From JAITWN01 sp964581365 (GTDB lineage Bacteria; Pseudomonadota; Gammaproteobacteria; SZUA-140), in assembly GCA_964581365.1 (NCBI GenBank), contig CAZOOF010000004.1, positions 1 to 64,000 on the forward strand: a DNA stretch of 64,000 bases. Direction: 5' to 3'. Positions 42,760 through 51,270 of this stretch are shown here, one piece after another. Below the pieces are notes generated by a model that saw only the letters and a program-made list of their open reading frames with translations, did no database searches and was not told the origin of the DNA. The translations under genes and the position numbers were made by a program. The number at the start of each line of letters is the position of its first letter. Position 1 is the first letter of the stretch.

Positions 42760-43365
42760 ATGAAGCATGTGCGGGCCGCCATGAACAAGTCCGGCGAAGA
42801 GCGCCAGAAACGCAGCATCATCGACCTCAGAATCCAGGAACTGGGAAAACTGTTCGATGCGCTGGACCCGTCTCCGTTTCGCAGCAAGGACCTGCATCCA
42901 TCCGCCGAAGAGTATATCGTCGGCAGCGCGAGGGAGCTGCCGGCGAAGAGTCCCCTCATCCTGGTGCTGCATGTCGACGGATCGCCCCGGGTGCCGGATG
43001 AAGAACACGTAGTCAGTGAGGCCGTCCATGCGCACTTCTTCCGTCAGGCAGAGTTGGCGCGACGCCGGCTGCGCACGCTGCTGCACCGTGGCGGTATCAG
43101 TCTGCTGATCGGCGTCAGCTTCCTGATCGCCGCCCTTGCCGGCTCGGCCTCGGTGGCGCAACTGCTGGGAGAAAGCACCATGGCCATAGTATTCCGCGAA
43201 AGCCTGATGATCGGCGGCTGGGTGGCCATGTGGCGCCCCCTGGAAACCTTCCTGTACGACTGGTGGCCTCTGCTGGGCGAGTATCGGTTTCACCAGCGCC
43301 TCGGCCGCATGCCCGTGCAGATCTCCTATTCCGGTTCCGCGCCGGCATCGACCGCGCGGACCTGA
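42760..43365 (+). CDS. Uncharacterised two-helix membrane protein coupled to ubiD
   Basis: 201 residues; its ATG abuts the ubiD stop (TAGATG), with an alternative ATG 21 bases later. The N-terminal half is soluble and polar (KRSIIDLRIQELGKLFDALDPSPF; SAEEYIVGSARELPAKSPLIL). Two probable transmembrane segments follow (GGISLLIGVSFLIAALAG; ESLMIGGWVAMWRPLETFL) and then a basic tail. I have seen similar proteins described only as hypothetical. Its position suggests expression with ubiD, but a link to quinone synthesis is unproven. Confidence 0.75.
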   Translation: MKHVRAAMNKSGEERQKRSIIDLRIQELGKLFDALDPSPFRSKDLHPSAEEYIVGSARELPAKSPLILVLHVDGSPRVPDEEHVVSEAVHAHFFRQAELARRRLRTLLHRGGISLLIGVSFLIAALAGSASVAQLLGESTMAIVFRESLMIGGWVAMWRPLETFLYDWWPLLGEYRFHQRLGRMPVQISYSGSAPASTART

Positions 43366-43390
43366 CCGCCGACCGCCGCCTTGCTATACT
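43362..43390 (+). promoter_or_regulatory. Candidate sigma-70 promoter for dapF
   Basis: CTGACC (43362-43367) and TATACT (43385-43390) are separated by 17 bases, matching the consensus at 4 and 5 of 6 positions. It lies at the end of the preceding membrane-protein gene, 28 bases before the dapF GTG start, and would drive the dapF-DUF484-xerC unit. Confidence 0.45.
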
Positions 43391-43417
43391 GCGGGAAATG
43401 ACGCGGGGGAGACTTTA

Positions 43418-44263
43418 GTGGCGACAGACGGTGCCATCCGCTTCAGCAAGATGCATGGCCTGGGCAATGACTTCGTCGTGATCGATGCGATCCGGCAGGT
43501 CTTTCTGCCGACTCCGACCCTGGTCCGGCGGCTCGCCGACCGGCATACCGGCATAGGTTTCGATCAGTTGCTGCTGGTTGAACCGGCCGCGCGCGCGGAC
43601 GCGGATTTTCGCTATCGCATCTTCAATGCCGACGGTAGCGAGGCCGAGCAGTGCGGCAATGGCGCCCGCTGCTTTGTTCAGTTCGTGCGTACCTACGGTC
43701 TGACCGACAAGACCAGGCTTGTACTCGAGACCAGCACCGGCCTGCTGCACGCCACCGTCACCGATGGCAACCTGGTCGCGGTGGCAATGGCCGAACCGGA
43801 TTTTGATCCAGCGTCCCTGCCCTTCACCGGCGCTGACACGGCCGATCTGACTCACGAACTGGAGGTGGACGGAGAACGGGTCCGGATGCACCTGGTTTCG
43901 ATGGGAAACCCCCACGCAGTGATTGAGGTCAGCGACGTCGAGCAGGCTCCCGTTGCAACGCTCGGCCGCCTGATCGGCAGCCATTCGGCTTTCCCCCAGG
44001 GCGTCAACGTCGGTTTCCTCGAGATTCAGGATCGGCTCAACGCGCGCCTGCGCGTCTATGAACGCGGCGCGGGCGAGACACTGTCCTGCGGCAGCGGCGC
44101 GTGCGCGGCTGTCGCCGCCGGCCGCAGAGCCGGCCTGCTCGATGAACGTGTCCTGGTCGAGCTGCCAGGAGGCCGTCTGCTGATCGAATGGCCCGGACCG
44201 GGTCACGCGGTGCGCATGACCGGTCCCGCCACTCATGTGTTCGAAGGAACATTTATCCCATGA
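43418..44263 (+). CDS. dapF: Diaminopimelate epimerase
   Basis: 281 residues from GTG 43418 (GGGGGAGA upstream). It converts LL- to meso-diaminopimelate for lysine and peptidoglycan. FSKMHGLGNDFVVIDA begins the fold; the two catalytic cysteines lie in SEAEQCGNGARC and ETLSCGSGACA. FDQLLLVEP and MGNPHAVIEV are further family motifs. The stop overlaps the start of the DUF484 gene as ATGA, the usual dapF-DUF484-xerC order. Confidence 0.97.
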   Translation: MATDGAIRFSKMHGLGNDFVVIDAIRQVFLPTPTLVRRLADRHTGIGFDQLLLVEPAARADADFRYRIFNADGSEAEQCGNGARCFVQFVRTYGLTDKTRLVLETSTGLLHATVTDGNLVAVAMAEPDFDPASLPFTGADTADLTHELEVDGERVRMHLVSMGNPHAVIEVSDVEQAPVATLGRLIGSHSAFPQGVNVGFLEIQDRLNARLRVYERGAGETLSCGSGACAAVAAGRRAGLLDERVLVELPGGRLLIEWPGPGHAVRMTGPATHVFEGTFIP

Positions 44264-44985
44264 AAATGAAGAGTACGGAACCCGTGACAGCGCTCAGCGC
44301 CGAGATGGTGGAAGAGTACCTGCGCAACCATACCGAGTTCTTTCATGGTCGCGATGAGCTGCTGCGGATCCTCAGCATCCCGCACGCCGCGAACGGAGCG
44401 GTGTCGCTGGTGGAGCGCCAGATCGCCCTGCTCCGCGAACAGAACCGCAATTACCGTCGGCAGCTGCAGGACCTGGTAGAGGTGGCGCGCGACAATGAGC
44501 GTCTGCTCGGCAGGCTGCAGCGCCTGACCCTGCGGCTGCTCGACGCCGAGACCCTGACTGATCTGCTGGCGACGCTGGAGGACAGCCTGCGCGCGGATTT
44601 TCACGCCGACGCCGCCTGCCTGTACATTACCGGCGCCGACCTGTCCGAATGGCAGCCGAACGGCGCATTCCTGCAGAAGCGCATCGCCAGCACGGAGACA
44701 GGCACGGAGCTGCAGCGACTGCTGAAAGGAGGCTCTCCGGTCTGCGGTCGCCTGCGCGACGACCAGCTTGCCGAGCTGTTCGGAGCCGGCGCCGCCAGCG
44801 TCGGCTCGGTAGCCCTGCTGCCGCTCATCAGCGGAGAGCGCACTTTCGGCGGACTGGCCATCGGCAGTCACAGCACGGATCGTTTCAATGCCGAAATGGG
44901 CACCGCTTACCTCGACCACCTGGCGGAGCTGATCTCGCATCGGATTGCGCCGTTTCTGAACGAATCGACACCTCGGATCGCATGA
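44260..44985 (+). CDS. DUF484 family protein (GAF-like)
   Basis: 241 residues from ATG 44260. It begins with VEEYLRNHTEFFHGRDELLRIL, the DUF484 N-terminal helix pair, then a coiled-coil stretch (VERQIALLREQNRNYRRQLQDLVEVARDNERLL) and a GAF-like domain (LLPLISGERTFGGLAIGS). The family is always near xerC but its role is unknown. It overlaps dapF and xerC by 4 bases each, implying translational coupling. Confidence 0.92.
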   Translation: MKMKSTEPVTALSAEMVEEYLRNHTEFFHGRDELLRILSIPHAANGAVSLVERQIALLREQNRNYRRQLQDLVEVARDNERLLGRLQRLTLRLLDAETLTDLLATLEDSLRADFHADAACLYITGADLSEWQPNGAFLQKRIASTETGTELQRLLKGGSPVCGRLRDDQLAELFGAGAASVGSVALLPLISGERTFGGLAIGSHSTDRFNAEMGTAYLDHLAELISHRIAPFLNESTPRIA

Positions 44986-45884
44986 TGGATCTGGGCACCG
45001 GCCTGGAACGGTTTGCTGCCCACCTCGACGCCCGCGGGATGTCACCGCGCACTACCCGGGCATATCTGCGCGATCTCGAGAGTTTCCGCGGCTGGTGCGC
45101 CGCTCACGGCTGCACCTCATGCAAGGCGATCGCCTCCTCCCGGATACAGGATTTCATCGCCGCGGAGCATCGCCGCGGACTTGGCGCGCGCAGCCTGCAG
45201 CGTCTGCTGTCCTCCTTGCGCGCATTCTTCGCCTGGCTGGTCGACGCCGGACAGATCGAGCGCAATCCGGCGCTGGGCGTCCGCTCGCCTCAGGTCCGCC
45301 GGCGGCTGCCCGAGACCCTGGATGTCGACCAGGCCGCGCGCCTGCTCGACGCCGATGCCACCGACTTTCTCGCCGCGCGGGATCTGGCGCTGATGGAACT
45401 GATCTACTCGTCCGGGTTACGCTTGGCCGAAGTATTGTCGCTCGATCTCGGAGATATCGACCTGCGGGAATGTGTGGTACGGGTTACCGGCAAAGGCGCG
45501 CGGGCGCGCATCGTGCCAGTGGGCACGGCGGCGCGCTCCGCCGTGCAGCGCTACCTGCAGGCTGCGGAAGCCAGGCGCCCTCCCGGTGAGTTGGCCCTGT
45601 TCCTGGCCAAGAGCGGCAAACGGCTGTCGGCGCGCAGCGTTCAGGCGCGGATCGCCGCCTGGGGACAACGGCAGGGCCTCGATTCCCGGCTTCATCCCCA
45701 CATGCTGCGCCATGCGTTTGCCACCCACCTGCTGGAATCGTCCGGCGACCTGCGCGCAGTGCAGGAATTGCTCGGCCACGCCGACCTGTCTACCACCCAG
45801 ATCTATACGCACCTCGACTTTCAGCACCTGGCCCAGGTCTATGACCAGGCCCACCCGCGCGCGCGCCGCCGCCCGCGCGACTGA
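44982..45884 (+). CDS. xerC: Tyrosine recombinase XerC
   Basis: 300 residues. With XerD it resolves chromosome dimers at dif. The N-terminal SAM-like domain (MSPRTTRAYLRDLESF) is followed by a catalytic domain with the full set: arginine in SSGLRLAEVLSL, lysine in VTGKGARARIVPV, HPHMLRHAFATHLL (H and R), LLGHADLSTTQIYTHLD (H and nucleophilic Y). It is a housekeeping recombinase here, in the conserved dapF-DUF484-xerC cluster, not a sign of an integrated element. Confidence 0.96.
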   Translation: MMDLGTGLERFAAHLDARGMSPRTTRAYLRDLESFRGWCAAHGCTSCKAIASSRIQDFIAAEHRRGLGARSLQRLLSSLRAFFAWLVDAGQIERNPALGVRSPQVRRRLPETLDVDQAARLLDADATDFLAARDLALMELIYSSGLRLAEVLSLDLGDIDLRECVVRVTGKGARARIVPVGTAARSAVQRYLQAAEARRPPGELALFLAKSGKRLSARSVQARIAAWGQRQGLDSRLHPHMLRHAFATHLLESSGDLRAVQELLGHADLSTTQIYTHLDFQHLAQVYDQAHPRARRRPRD

Positions 45885-45950
45885 CCGCGCCGTCCGCCAT
45901 GAACGATGGTGTACAATCATCGGTTCAGGATTCCAGGCGGAGAGAAGGAC

Positions 45951-46508
45951 TTGGAGCAGTTCCGAGGAACTACCATTCTGTCGGTGCGGCGCAACGGCCG
46001 GGTCGCCATCGGTGGCGATGGCCAGGTCTCGCTCGGCAACACGGTCATGAAGGCCAATGCGCGCAAGGTGCGACGGCTTTACAACGGCAAGGTGCTGGCC
46101 GGATTTGCCGGCGGCACGGCGGACGCGTTCACGCTTTTCGAGCGATTTGAAGGCAAGCTGGAGAAACACTCCGGCAATCTCGTCCGCTCCGCCGTCGAGC
46201 TCGCCAAGGACTGGCGCACGGACCGCATTCTCCGTCGGCTGGAAGCGCTGCTGGTGGTTGCGGACCTCGACGCCTCACTGATCATCTCGGGCAACGGGGA
46301 TGTCATCGAACCCGAACACCCAGTGATGGCGATCGGCTCCGGTGGTCCTTTCGCTCTGGCCGCCGCCCGCGCGCTGATCGAGAATACCGACCTGCCACCG
46401 CGCACCATCGTGGAACGCGGTCTGGCGATTGCCGCCGACATCTGCATCTACACCAATCACACGCTGGCGATCGAAGAGCTTCCGGCGGAAGGAACGGTGG
46501 CAGTCTGA
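45951..46508 (+). CDS. hslV: HslV peptidase subunit of the HslUV protease
   Basis: 185 residues from TTG 45951, giving MEQFRGTTILSVRRNGRVA. GGAG lies 8 bases upstream, and related proteobacterial HslV proteins begin the same way. Cleavage of the six-residue propeptide would expose catalytic T7. An upstream ATG at 45906 is possible but overlaps a TACAAT (45912-45917) that looks like a -10 element. Conserved segments: GGDGQVSLGNTVMKANARKVRRLYNGKVLAGFAGGTADAF, split here as usual, and AVELAKDWRTDR. It is followed by hslU with a 1-base overlap. Confidence 0.94.
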   Translation: MEQFRGTTILSVRRNGRVAIGGDGQVSLGNTVMKANARKVRRLYNGKVLAGFAGGTADAFTLFERFEGKLEKHSGNLVRSAVELAKDWRTDRILRRLEALLVVADLDASLIISGNGDVIEPEHPVMAIGSGGPFALAAARALIENTDLPPRTIVERGLAIAADICIYTNHTLAIEELPAEGTVAV

Positions 46509-47833
46509 TGTCCGAAATGACCCCCAGAGAGATAGTCCAGGAACTCGACAAGCACATCGTCGGGCAGCAGGCCGCCAAGCGCGCAGTCGCGATCGCCTTG
46601 CGCAACCGCTGGCGCCGCATGCAGGTAGCCGATGATCTGCGCAACGAGATCACCCCCAAGAACATTCTGATGATCGGGCCCACCGGCGTCGGCAAGACCG
46701 AAATCGCGCGCCGCATCGCCCGGCTGGTGAACGCGCCCTTCGTCAAGGTGGAGGCCAGCAAGTTCACCGAGGTCGGGTATGTCGGCCGCGATGTCGAGTC
46801 GATCATCCGCGAACTGGCTGAAATGTCGCTCAAGATGACGCGCGAGCAGGAAATGGCCCGGGTGCGGCGGCGGGCCGAGGATCTGGCGGAAGACCGCATC
46901 CTCGATGTGCTCTTGCCACCGGCGCGGGGCGTGGATGCGCGCAGTGATGAGGACAGTGCCACGCGGCAGAAATTCCGCAAGAAGCTTCGTGAAGGCGACC
47001 TCGACGATACCGAGATCGAGATCGAGGTAAGCGCGGCTCCGGTTGGCGTGGAAATCATGGCGCCGCCGGGCATGGAGGAGATGAGCAGCCAGCTTCAGAG
47101 TCTGTTCCGCAACTTCGCCGGACAACAGACCAAGCGGCGCCGCATGCCGATTCGCGAAGCCTTCCGCCTGCTCACGGATGAAGAGGCCGCACGGCTGATC
47201 AACGAGGATGAGATCAAGACTCGGGCTCTGGAGAACGCGGAACAGAACGGCATCGTGTTCATAGACGAGATTGACAAGATCGCCCGCCGCTCGGACGGCG
47301 GGCATGGGCCGGACGTTTCACGAGAAGGCGTGCAGCGCGATCTCCTGCCCCTGGTCGAAGGCTCCACCGTCAGCACCAAGCTCGGAACCATCCGCACCGA
47401 TCACATACTGTTCATCGCCTCGGGAGCCTTTCACCTGAGCAAGCCTTCGGATCTCATTCCGGAGCTGCAGGGACGCCTCCCCATCCGCGTGGAGCTCAAT
47501 GCGCTGACCGCCGAGGATTTCATTCGCATTCTCACCGAACCGAACGCCTCACTCACCGAGCAGTACAAGGCGCTGATGGCAACGGAGAATCTCACCGTGG
47601 AATTTACCGACGACGGCATTGCGCGCCTCGCCGAGATCGCGTGGCAGGTCAACGAGCGGACCGAAAACATCGGAGCGCGACGCTTGCATACGGTCATGGA
47701 GCGGGTAATGGAAACGCTGTCCTTCGAGGCATCGGATCGCGGAGGCCAGACAGTCGCCATCGACGCCGCCTATGTCGACAGCTATCTCGATGCCCTGGTC
47801 GAAAACGAAGACCTCAGCCGCTACATTCTGTGA
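46508..47833 (+). CDS. hslU: HslU ATPase/unfoldase subunit
   Basis: 441 residues, the normal length. It unfolds substrates and feeds them to HslV. MTPREIVQELDKHIVGQQ starts the N-domain. Walker A is GPTGVGKTEIARRIA, with pore motif GYVGRD. The I-domain covers roughly residues 110-240. Walker B is IVFIDEIDKIA, followed by a sensor region, and the C-terminal NEDLSRYIL inserts into HslV. The TGATG junction with hslV couples the two. Confidence 0.97.
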   Translation: MSEMTPREIVQELDKHIVGQQAAKRAVAIALRNRWRRMQVADDLRNEITPKNILMIGPTGVGKTEIARRIARLVNAPFVKVEASKFTEVGYVGRDVESIIRELAEMSLKMTREQEMARVRRRAEDLAEDRILDVLLPPARGVDARSDEDSATRQKFRKKLREGDLDDTEIEIEVSAAPVGVEIMAPPGMEEMSSQLQSLFRNFAGQQTKRRRMPIREAFRLLTDEEAARLINEDEIKTRALENAEQNGIVFIDEIDKIARRSDGGHGPDVSREGVQRDLLPLVEGSTVSTKLGTIRTDHILFIASGAFHLSKPSDLIPELQGRLPIRVELNALTAEDFIRILTEPNASLTEQYKALMATENLTVEFTDDGIARLAEIAWQVNERTENIGARRLHTVMERVMETLSFEASDRGGQTVAIDAAYVDSYLDALVENEDLSRYIL

Positions 47834-47834
47834 C

Positions 47835-48206
47835 ATGAACGCCCAGGCCATTCCAACGGAAATCCGTCTGCACCAGCGTTCGCGCGTACTGGAGGTCACT
47901 TTCGACGACGGTGCACGCTTCAGCATACCGTGCGAGCTGCTCCGCGTATATTCGCCATCGGCCGAGGTGCGCGGACACGGGCCGGGCCAGGAAGTGCTGC
48001 AGGTCGGCAAGGAAAACGTGAACATCGCCGCCATCGAGCCGGTAGGAAATTACGCCGTCAAGCTGATCTTCGACGATGGCCATGACACGGGTCTTTACAC
48101 CTGGGATCTGCTCTATCGTCTCGGCGCAAAGCAGGACGAATTCCGACAGCTGTACCTCGAAAAACTGCGACGAGCCGGTTACGAACAGACCGGACAAGGA
48201 TCCTGA
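47835..48206 (+). CDS. DUF971 (gamma-butyrobetaine hydroxylase N-terminal-like) protein
   Basis: 123 residues from ATG 47835. PTEIRLHQRSRVLEVTFDDG and IPCELLRVYSPSAEVRGHG match DUF971, a small fold also found at the N-terminus of gamma-butyrobetaine hydroxylase. The family has been linked to iron-sulfur carrier proteins elsewhere, but a role is not settled. It sits between hslU and ubiE, a recurrent position in this group of bacteria. Confidence 0.88.
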   Translation: MNAQAIPTEIRLHQRSRVLEVTFDDGARFSIPCELLRVYSPSAEVRGHGPGQEVLQVGKENVNIAAIEPVGNYAVKLIFDDGHDTGLYTWDLLYRLGAKQDEFRQLYLEKLRRAGYEQTGQGS

Positions 48207-48214
48207 GACAATCC

Positions 48215-48973
48215 ATGGAAGATCCACAACGGCCGCAATCGACTCATTTCGGATTCGAGCAGGTTTCCGTACACGAAAAGGCACGTCGCGTGCGCGGCGT
48301 ATTCGACTCGGTGGCGAACCGCTACGATCTGATGAACGATCTGATGTCTCTCGGCATCCATCGGATATGGAAACGCATCGCCATCGAGATGGCAGCGGTC
48401 GCACCGGGACAGCGCGTGCTCGATCTCGCCGCCGGCACCGGAGATCTCACCGCGGCGCTGGCGCGACGGGCAGGTGCATCGGGCAGCGTCATCGCCGCCG
48501 ATATCAATGCCGCCATGCTGGAGATCGGAAGAAATCGGCTGATAGATCGCGGGATCGCCGGCACGGTCGCTTACGCCCAGGCCGATGCCGAGCGCCTGCC
48601 CTTCGCCGATGACAGCTTCGATGTCGTCACCATGGCGTTCGGCCTGCGCAATGTCACCAACAAGGCGGCAGCCCTCCGCTCGATCCTGCGCGTGCTCAAG
48701 CCAGGCGGCAAACTGCTGGTCCTGGAGTTTTCTCACCCCCGGACCCGCCCTGTCGCCGCCCTCTATGACGTCTATTCCTTCCGCATGCTCCCGCTGATCG
48801 GACGCGTCGTTGCCGGCGATGAGAGCAGTTACCGTTACCTTGCCGAATCGATTCGCATGCACCCCGATCAGGCCGCCCTGCAGGCGCTGATGGAAGAGGC
48901 GGGATACGCCCATTGCGACCACATCAATCTTTCGGCGGGAGTGGTGGCGATCCATCGCGGCTACAAGGTCTGA
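48215..48973 (+). CDS. ubiE: Ubiquinone/menaquinone biosynthesis C-methyltransferase
   Basis: 252 residues. It methylates carbon 5 (or 2) of the demethoxy-benzoquinol intermediate. HFGFEQVSVHEKARRVRGVFDSVANRYDLMNDLMS matches the UbiE N-terminus in its segments. SAM motif VLDLAAGTGDLTAAL, then ADAERLPFADDSFDVVTMAFGLRNV and RVLKPGGKLLVLEFSHP are present, and it ends LSAGVVAIHRGYKV. ubiJ and ubiB follow in the typical order. Confidence 0.97.
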   Translation: MEDPQRPQSTHFGFEQVSVHEKARRVRGVFDSVANRYDLMNDLMSLGIHRIWKRIAIEMAAVAPGQRVLDLAAGTGDLTAALARRAGASGSVIAADINAAMLEIGRNRLIDRGIAGTVAYAQADAERLPFADDSFDVVTMAFGLRNVTNKAAALRSILRVLKPGGKLLVLEFSHPRTRPVAALYDVYSFRMLPLIGRVVAGDESSYRYLAESIRMHPDQAALQALMEEAGYAHCDHINLSAGVVAIHRGYKV

Positions 48974-48982
48974 CCCATTCTC

Positions 48983-49618
48983 ATGGAACCCGGTACGCTC
49001 CTGCAGGATACCAGCCTGAAGCTGCTCGAACGCTCGCTCAACAAGCTGCTATCCCTGGATGAAGACGCCTCGGAACGCCTGGCGCCGCTGCGCGGCAAGC
49101 TGATCGGGATCAGCACCAGGGCGCCAGCCTTGCGCTGTTATATCGAGGTGGATGACGGAGAGCTGCGCTTGCGCAGCGAGGCAGAGCGCGCACCGGACAC
49201 CATCATCAGTGGTTCGACGCTGGCTCTGCTGCGTCACGGCCTCAGCGACGATGCCCAGGCAGCGCTGCAGCGTGGCGACATGCAGATCACCGGCGACCTG
49301 CAGGCGGGCACCGCGCTGCGCGCGCTGTTCGGAAAGCTGGACATCGATCTCGAAGAACAGATGTCTCGCCTGACCGGCGATGTGCTCGCCCACCAGTTGG
49401 GCAATCTGGCGCGTGGCCTGCGCCGCTGGGCCGCGGACGGAGGCGATTCGCTCCGACATGCCCTGGGAGAGTATCTGCGCGAGGAATCGCGGATGCTCGC
49501 CGACCGCCATGACACCGCATCCTTCCTCGATGAAGTCGACGTTCTGCGCCACGATGTCGACCGGCTCCAGCAGCGGATAGCCCGGCTGCAGAGGCGGCGC
49601 GGAGAGACCGGCAAATGA
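48983..49618 (+). CDS. ubiJ: Ubiquinone biosynthesis accessory factor UbiJ (SCP2 domain)
   Basis: 211 residues. The N-terminal SCP2-like lipid-binding domain (LLERSLNKLLSLDEDASERL; GKLIGISTRAPALRCYIEVDDGELRL; DTIISGSTLALLRHGL) is followed by a helical region ending in a coiled coil (DEVDVLRHDVDRLQQRIARLQRRRGE). UbiJ is thought to hold the lipid tail of ubiquinone intermediates in the Ubi complex. It overlaps ubiB by 4 bases. Confidence 0.93.
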   Translation: MEPGTLLQDTSLKLLERSLNKLLSLDEDASERLAPLRGKLIGISTRAPALRCYIEVDDGELRLRSEAERAPDTIISGSTLALLRHGLSDDAQAALQRGDMQITGDLQAGTALRALFGKLDIDLEEQMSRLTGDVLAHQLGNLARGLRRWAADGGDSLRHALGEYLREESRMLADRHDTASFLDEVDVLRHDVDRLQQRIARLQRRRGETGK

Positions 49619-51270
49619 TCGGAAGACCGGGCCAGATCCTGCGCCTGCTCCACATCAATCTGGTCCTGGTCCGCCACGGACTGGATGAGATCATACTGGA
49701 TCTGCCACTTTTCCGGCCGGTGCGCTTCGTTGCCTATCTGCTCCCCTGGAACTGGTTCCGGCGTCAGCGTGAACCTCGGGCGCCGCGCATCCGGCGCACC
49801 CTGGAGGATCTCGGACCGATCTTCGTCAAGTTCGGTCAGATCCTGTCGACTCGTCGGGATCTGCTGCCGGACGATATCGCCGAGGAGCTGGCGCAGCTGC
49901 AGGACAATGTGCCGCCCTTCCCCGGCAGCGTGGCGCGCGCCATCGTAGAGGATGCGTACGGAAAGCCGCTCAACGAAATCTTCCGCAACTTCGACACCGA
50001 ACCGTTTGCCTCCGCATCGATCGCGCAGGTGCACGCGGCAACCCTCCTCGATGGCAAGGAGGTGATCGTCAAGGTCGTGCGCCCAGGCATCGATCGTCTG
50101 ATCCGGCGCGACGTCGAGTTGATGAAGATCATCGCCGGATACGTCGAGCGCTACTGGTCCGAAGGCCCGCGGCTGCGTCCCAGAGAGGTGGTGGCCGAGT
50201 ACGAGAAGACGATCATGGACGAGCTCGATCTCGTCCGCGAAGCATCGAACGCTTCCCAGCTGCGCCGTAACTTCCTCGACTCACCGATGCTTTATGTCCC
50301 GGAAGTGTACTGGCCCTGGACTCGGCAGAATGTCATGGTCATGGAGCGCATCCACGGTACGCCGATCGGCGACATCGATAAGCTGCGCGAGCAGGGCATA
50401 GACTTCCGCCGCCTGTCGGAGCGCGGCGTGGAAATTTTCTTCACCCAGGTGTTCCGTCACAATTTTTTCCATGCGGACATGCACCCGGGCAATATCTTCG
50501 TCAGCCCCCAGGGCCAGTACATCGCCGTGGATTTCGGCATCATGGGCACCCTGAGCGCCGAGGATCAGCGCTATCTGGCGGAGAACTTCCTTGCCTTCTT
50601 CAACCGTGACTACCGCCGCGTCGCTGAACTGCATGTACAGTCCGAATGGGTGCCGAAGCATACCCGTGTCGACGAATTTGAGTCTGCGATCCGCGCGGTG
50701 TGCGAGCCGATATTCGAACGGCCGCTCAAGGATATTTCCTTCGGCCGCCTGCTGCTCAACCTGTTCCAGACCGCGCGGCGTTTCGACGCGAGAGTGCAGC
50801 CGCAACTGGTTCTGCTGCAGAAGACGCTGCTCAACATCGAGGGACTGGGACGTCAGCTGTACCCCGATCTCGATCTGTGGCAGACCGCAAAGCCCTTCCT
50901 CGAGCGCTGGATGCAGGAACATCGCGGGCTGCCCGGCATCGTCGCCTCGCTGCGCGAACGCGCCCCACGCTGGGCGATGCAGCTTCCCGAACTGCCGGAT
51001 CTGGTCTACGACACGCTGAAGATGGTGCGGGAGGAGCGACTGCGACTGGAATGGCATTCACGGCAGCTGACCGAAGTCGAGGCTAGCCTCCGTCGCAACC
51101 ATCGCGGGATGGTCTGGGCGATTACCGGCGCGGCGCTGCTGATCTGCGGCGCACTGCTGTGGACCGGAGCCCCGGCCGAGGCGAGGCGCCGCGCCGGAGC
51201 CCCCCCCCTAGCCGGGCTAGCCCGGGGCGTCGGGGCGTTCGCCCTGCTCAGAGGGCGCGTCATGGGGTGA
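49615..51270 (+). CDS. ubiB: Ubiquinone biosynthesis regulatory kinase-like ATPase UbiB
   Basis: 551 residues. UbiB is an atypical protein-kinase-like ATPase needed for early ubiquinone hydroxylation. The hallmark KxGQ motif (IFVKFGQILSTRRDLLPDDIAEEL), the A-rich loop ASIAQVHAATL, VKVVRPGI, HADMHPGNIFV and the DFG-like VDFGIMG are present. One C-terminal transmembrane segment (VWAITGAALLICGALLWTGA) is seen. The last about 30 residues follow a run of nine C residues (51200-51208). With eight C residues the frame would end at TAG right after this run. The 3' end overlaps the convergent DJ-1 gene by 54 bases. Confidence 0.95.
   Translation: MIGRPGQILRLLHINLVLVRHGLDEIILDLPLFRPVRFVAYLLPWNWFRRQREPRAPRIRRTLEDLGPIFVKFGQILSTRRDLLPDDIAEELAQLQDNVPPFPGSVARAIVEDAYGKPLNEIFRNFDTEPFASASIAQVHAATLLDGKEVIVKVVRPGIDRLIRRDVELMKIIAGYVERYWSEGPRLRPREVVAEYEKTIMDELDLVREASNASQLRRNFLDSPMLYVPEVYWPWTRQNVMVMERIHGTPIGDIDKLREQGIDFRRLSERGVEIFFTQVFRHNFFHADMHPGNIFVSPQGQYIAVDFGIMGTLSAEDQRYLAENFLAFFNRDYRRVAELHVQSEWVPKHTRVDEFESAIRAVCEPIFERPLKDISFGRLLLNLFQTARRFDARVQPQLVLLQKTLLNIEGLGRQLYPDLDLWQTAKPFLERWMQEHRGLPGIVASLRERAPRWAMQLPELPDLVYDTLKMVREERLRLEWHSRQLTEVEASLRRNHRGMVWAITGAALLICGALLWTGAPAEARRRAGAPPLAGLARGVGAFALLRGRVMG
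51212..51225. repeat. 14-base perfect palindrome at the overlapping gene ends
   Basis: CCGGGCTAGCCCGG is a perfect palindrome lying between the C9 run in ubiB and the end of the convergent DJ-1 gene, and it contains that gene's TAG stop. It may form a short stem in RNA from either strand and act in termination. Flanking bases are also G and C rich. Confidence 0.4.

Noticed and set aside
44982..45884. Tyrosine recombinase as evidence of a mobile element
   Set aside because: It is XerC in the conserved dapF-DUF484-xerC order, with no attachment repeats or phage genes nearby.
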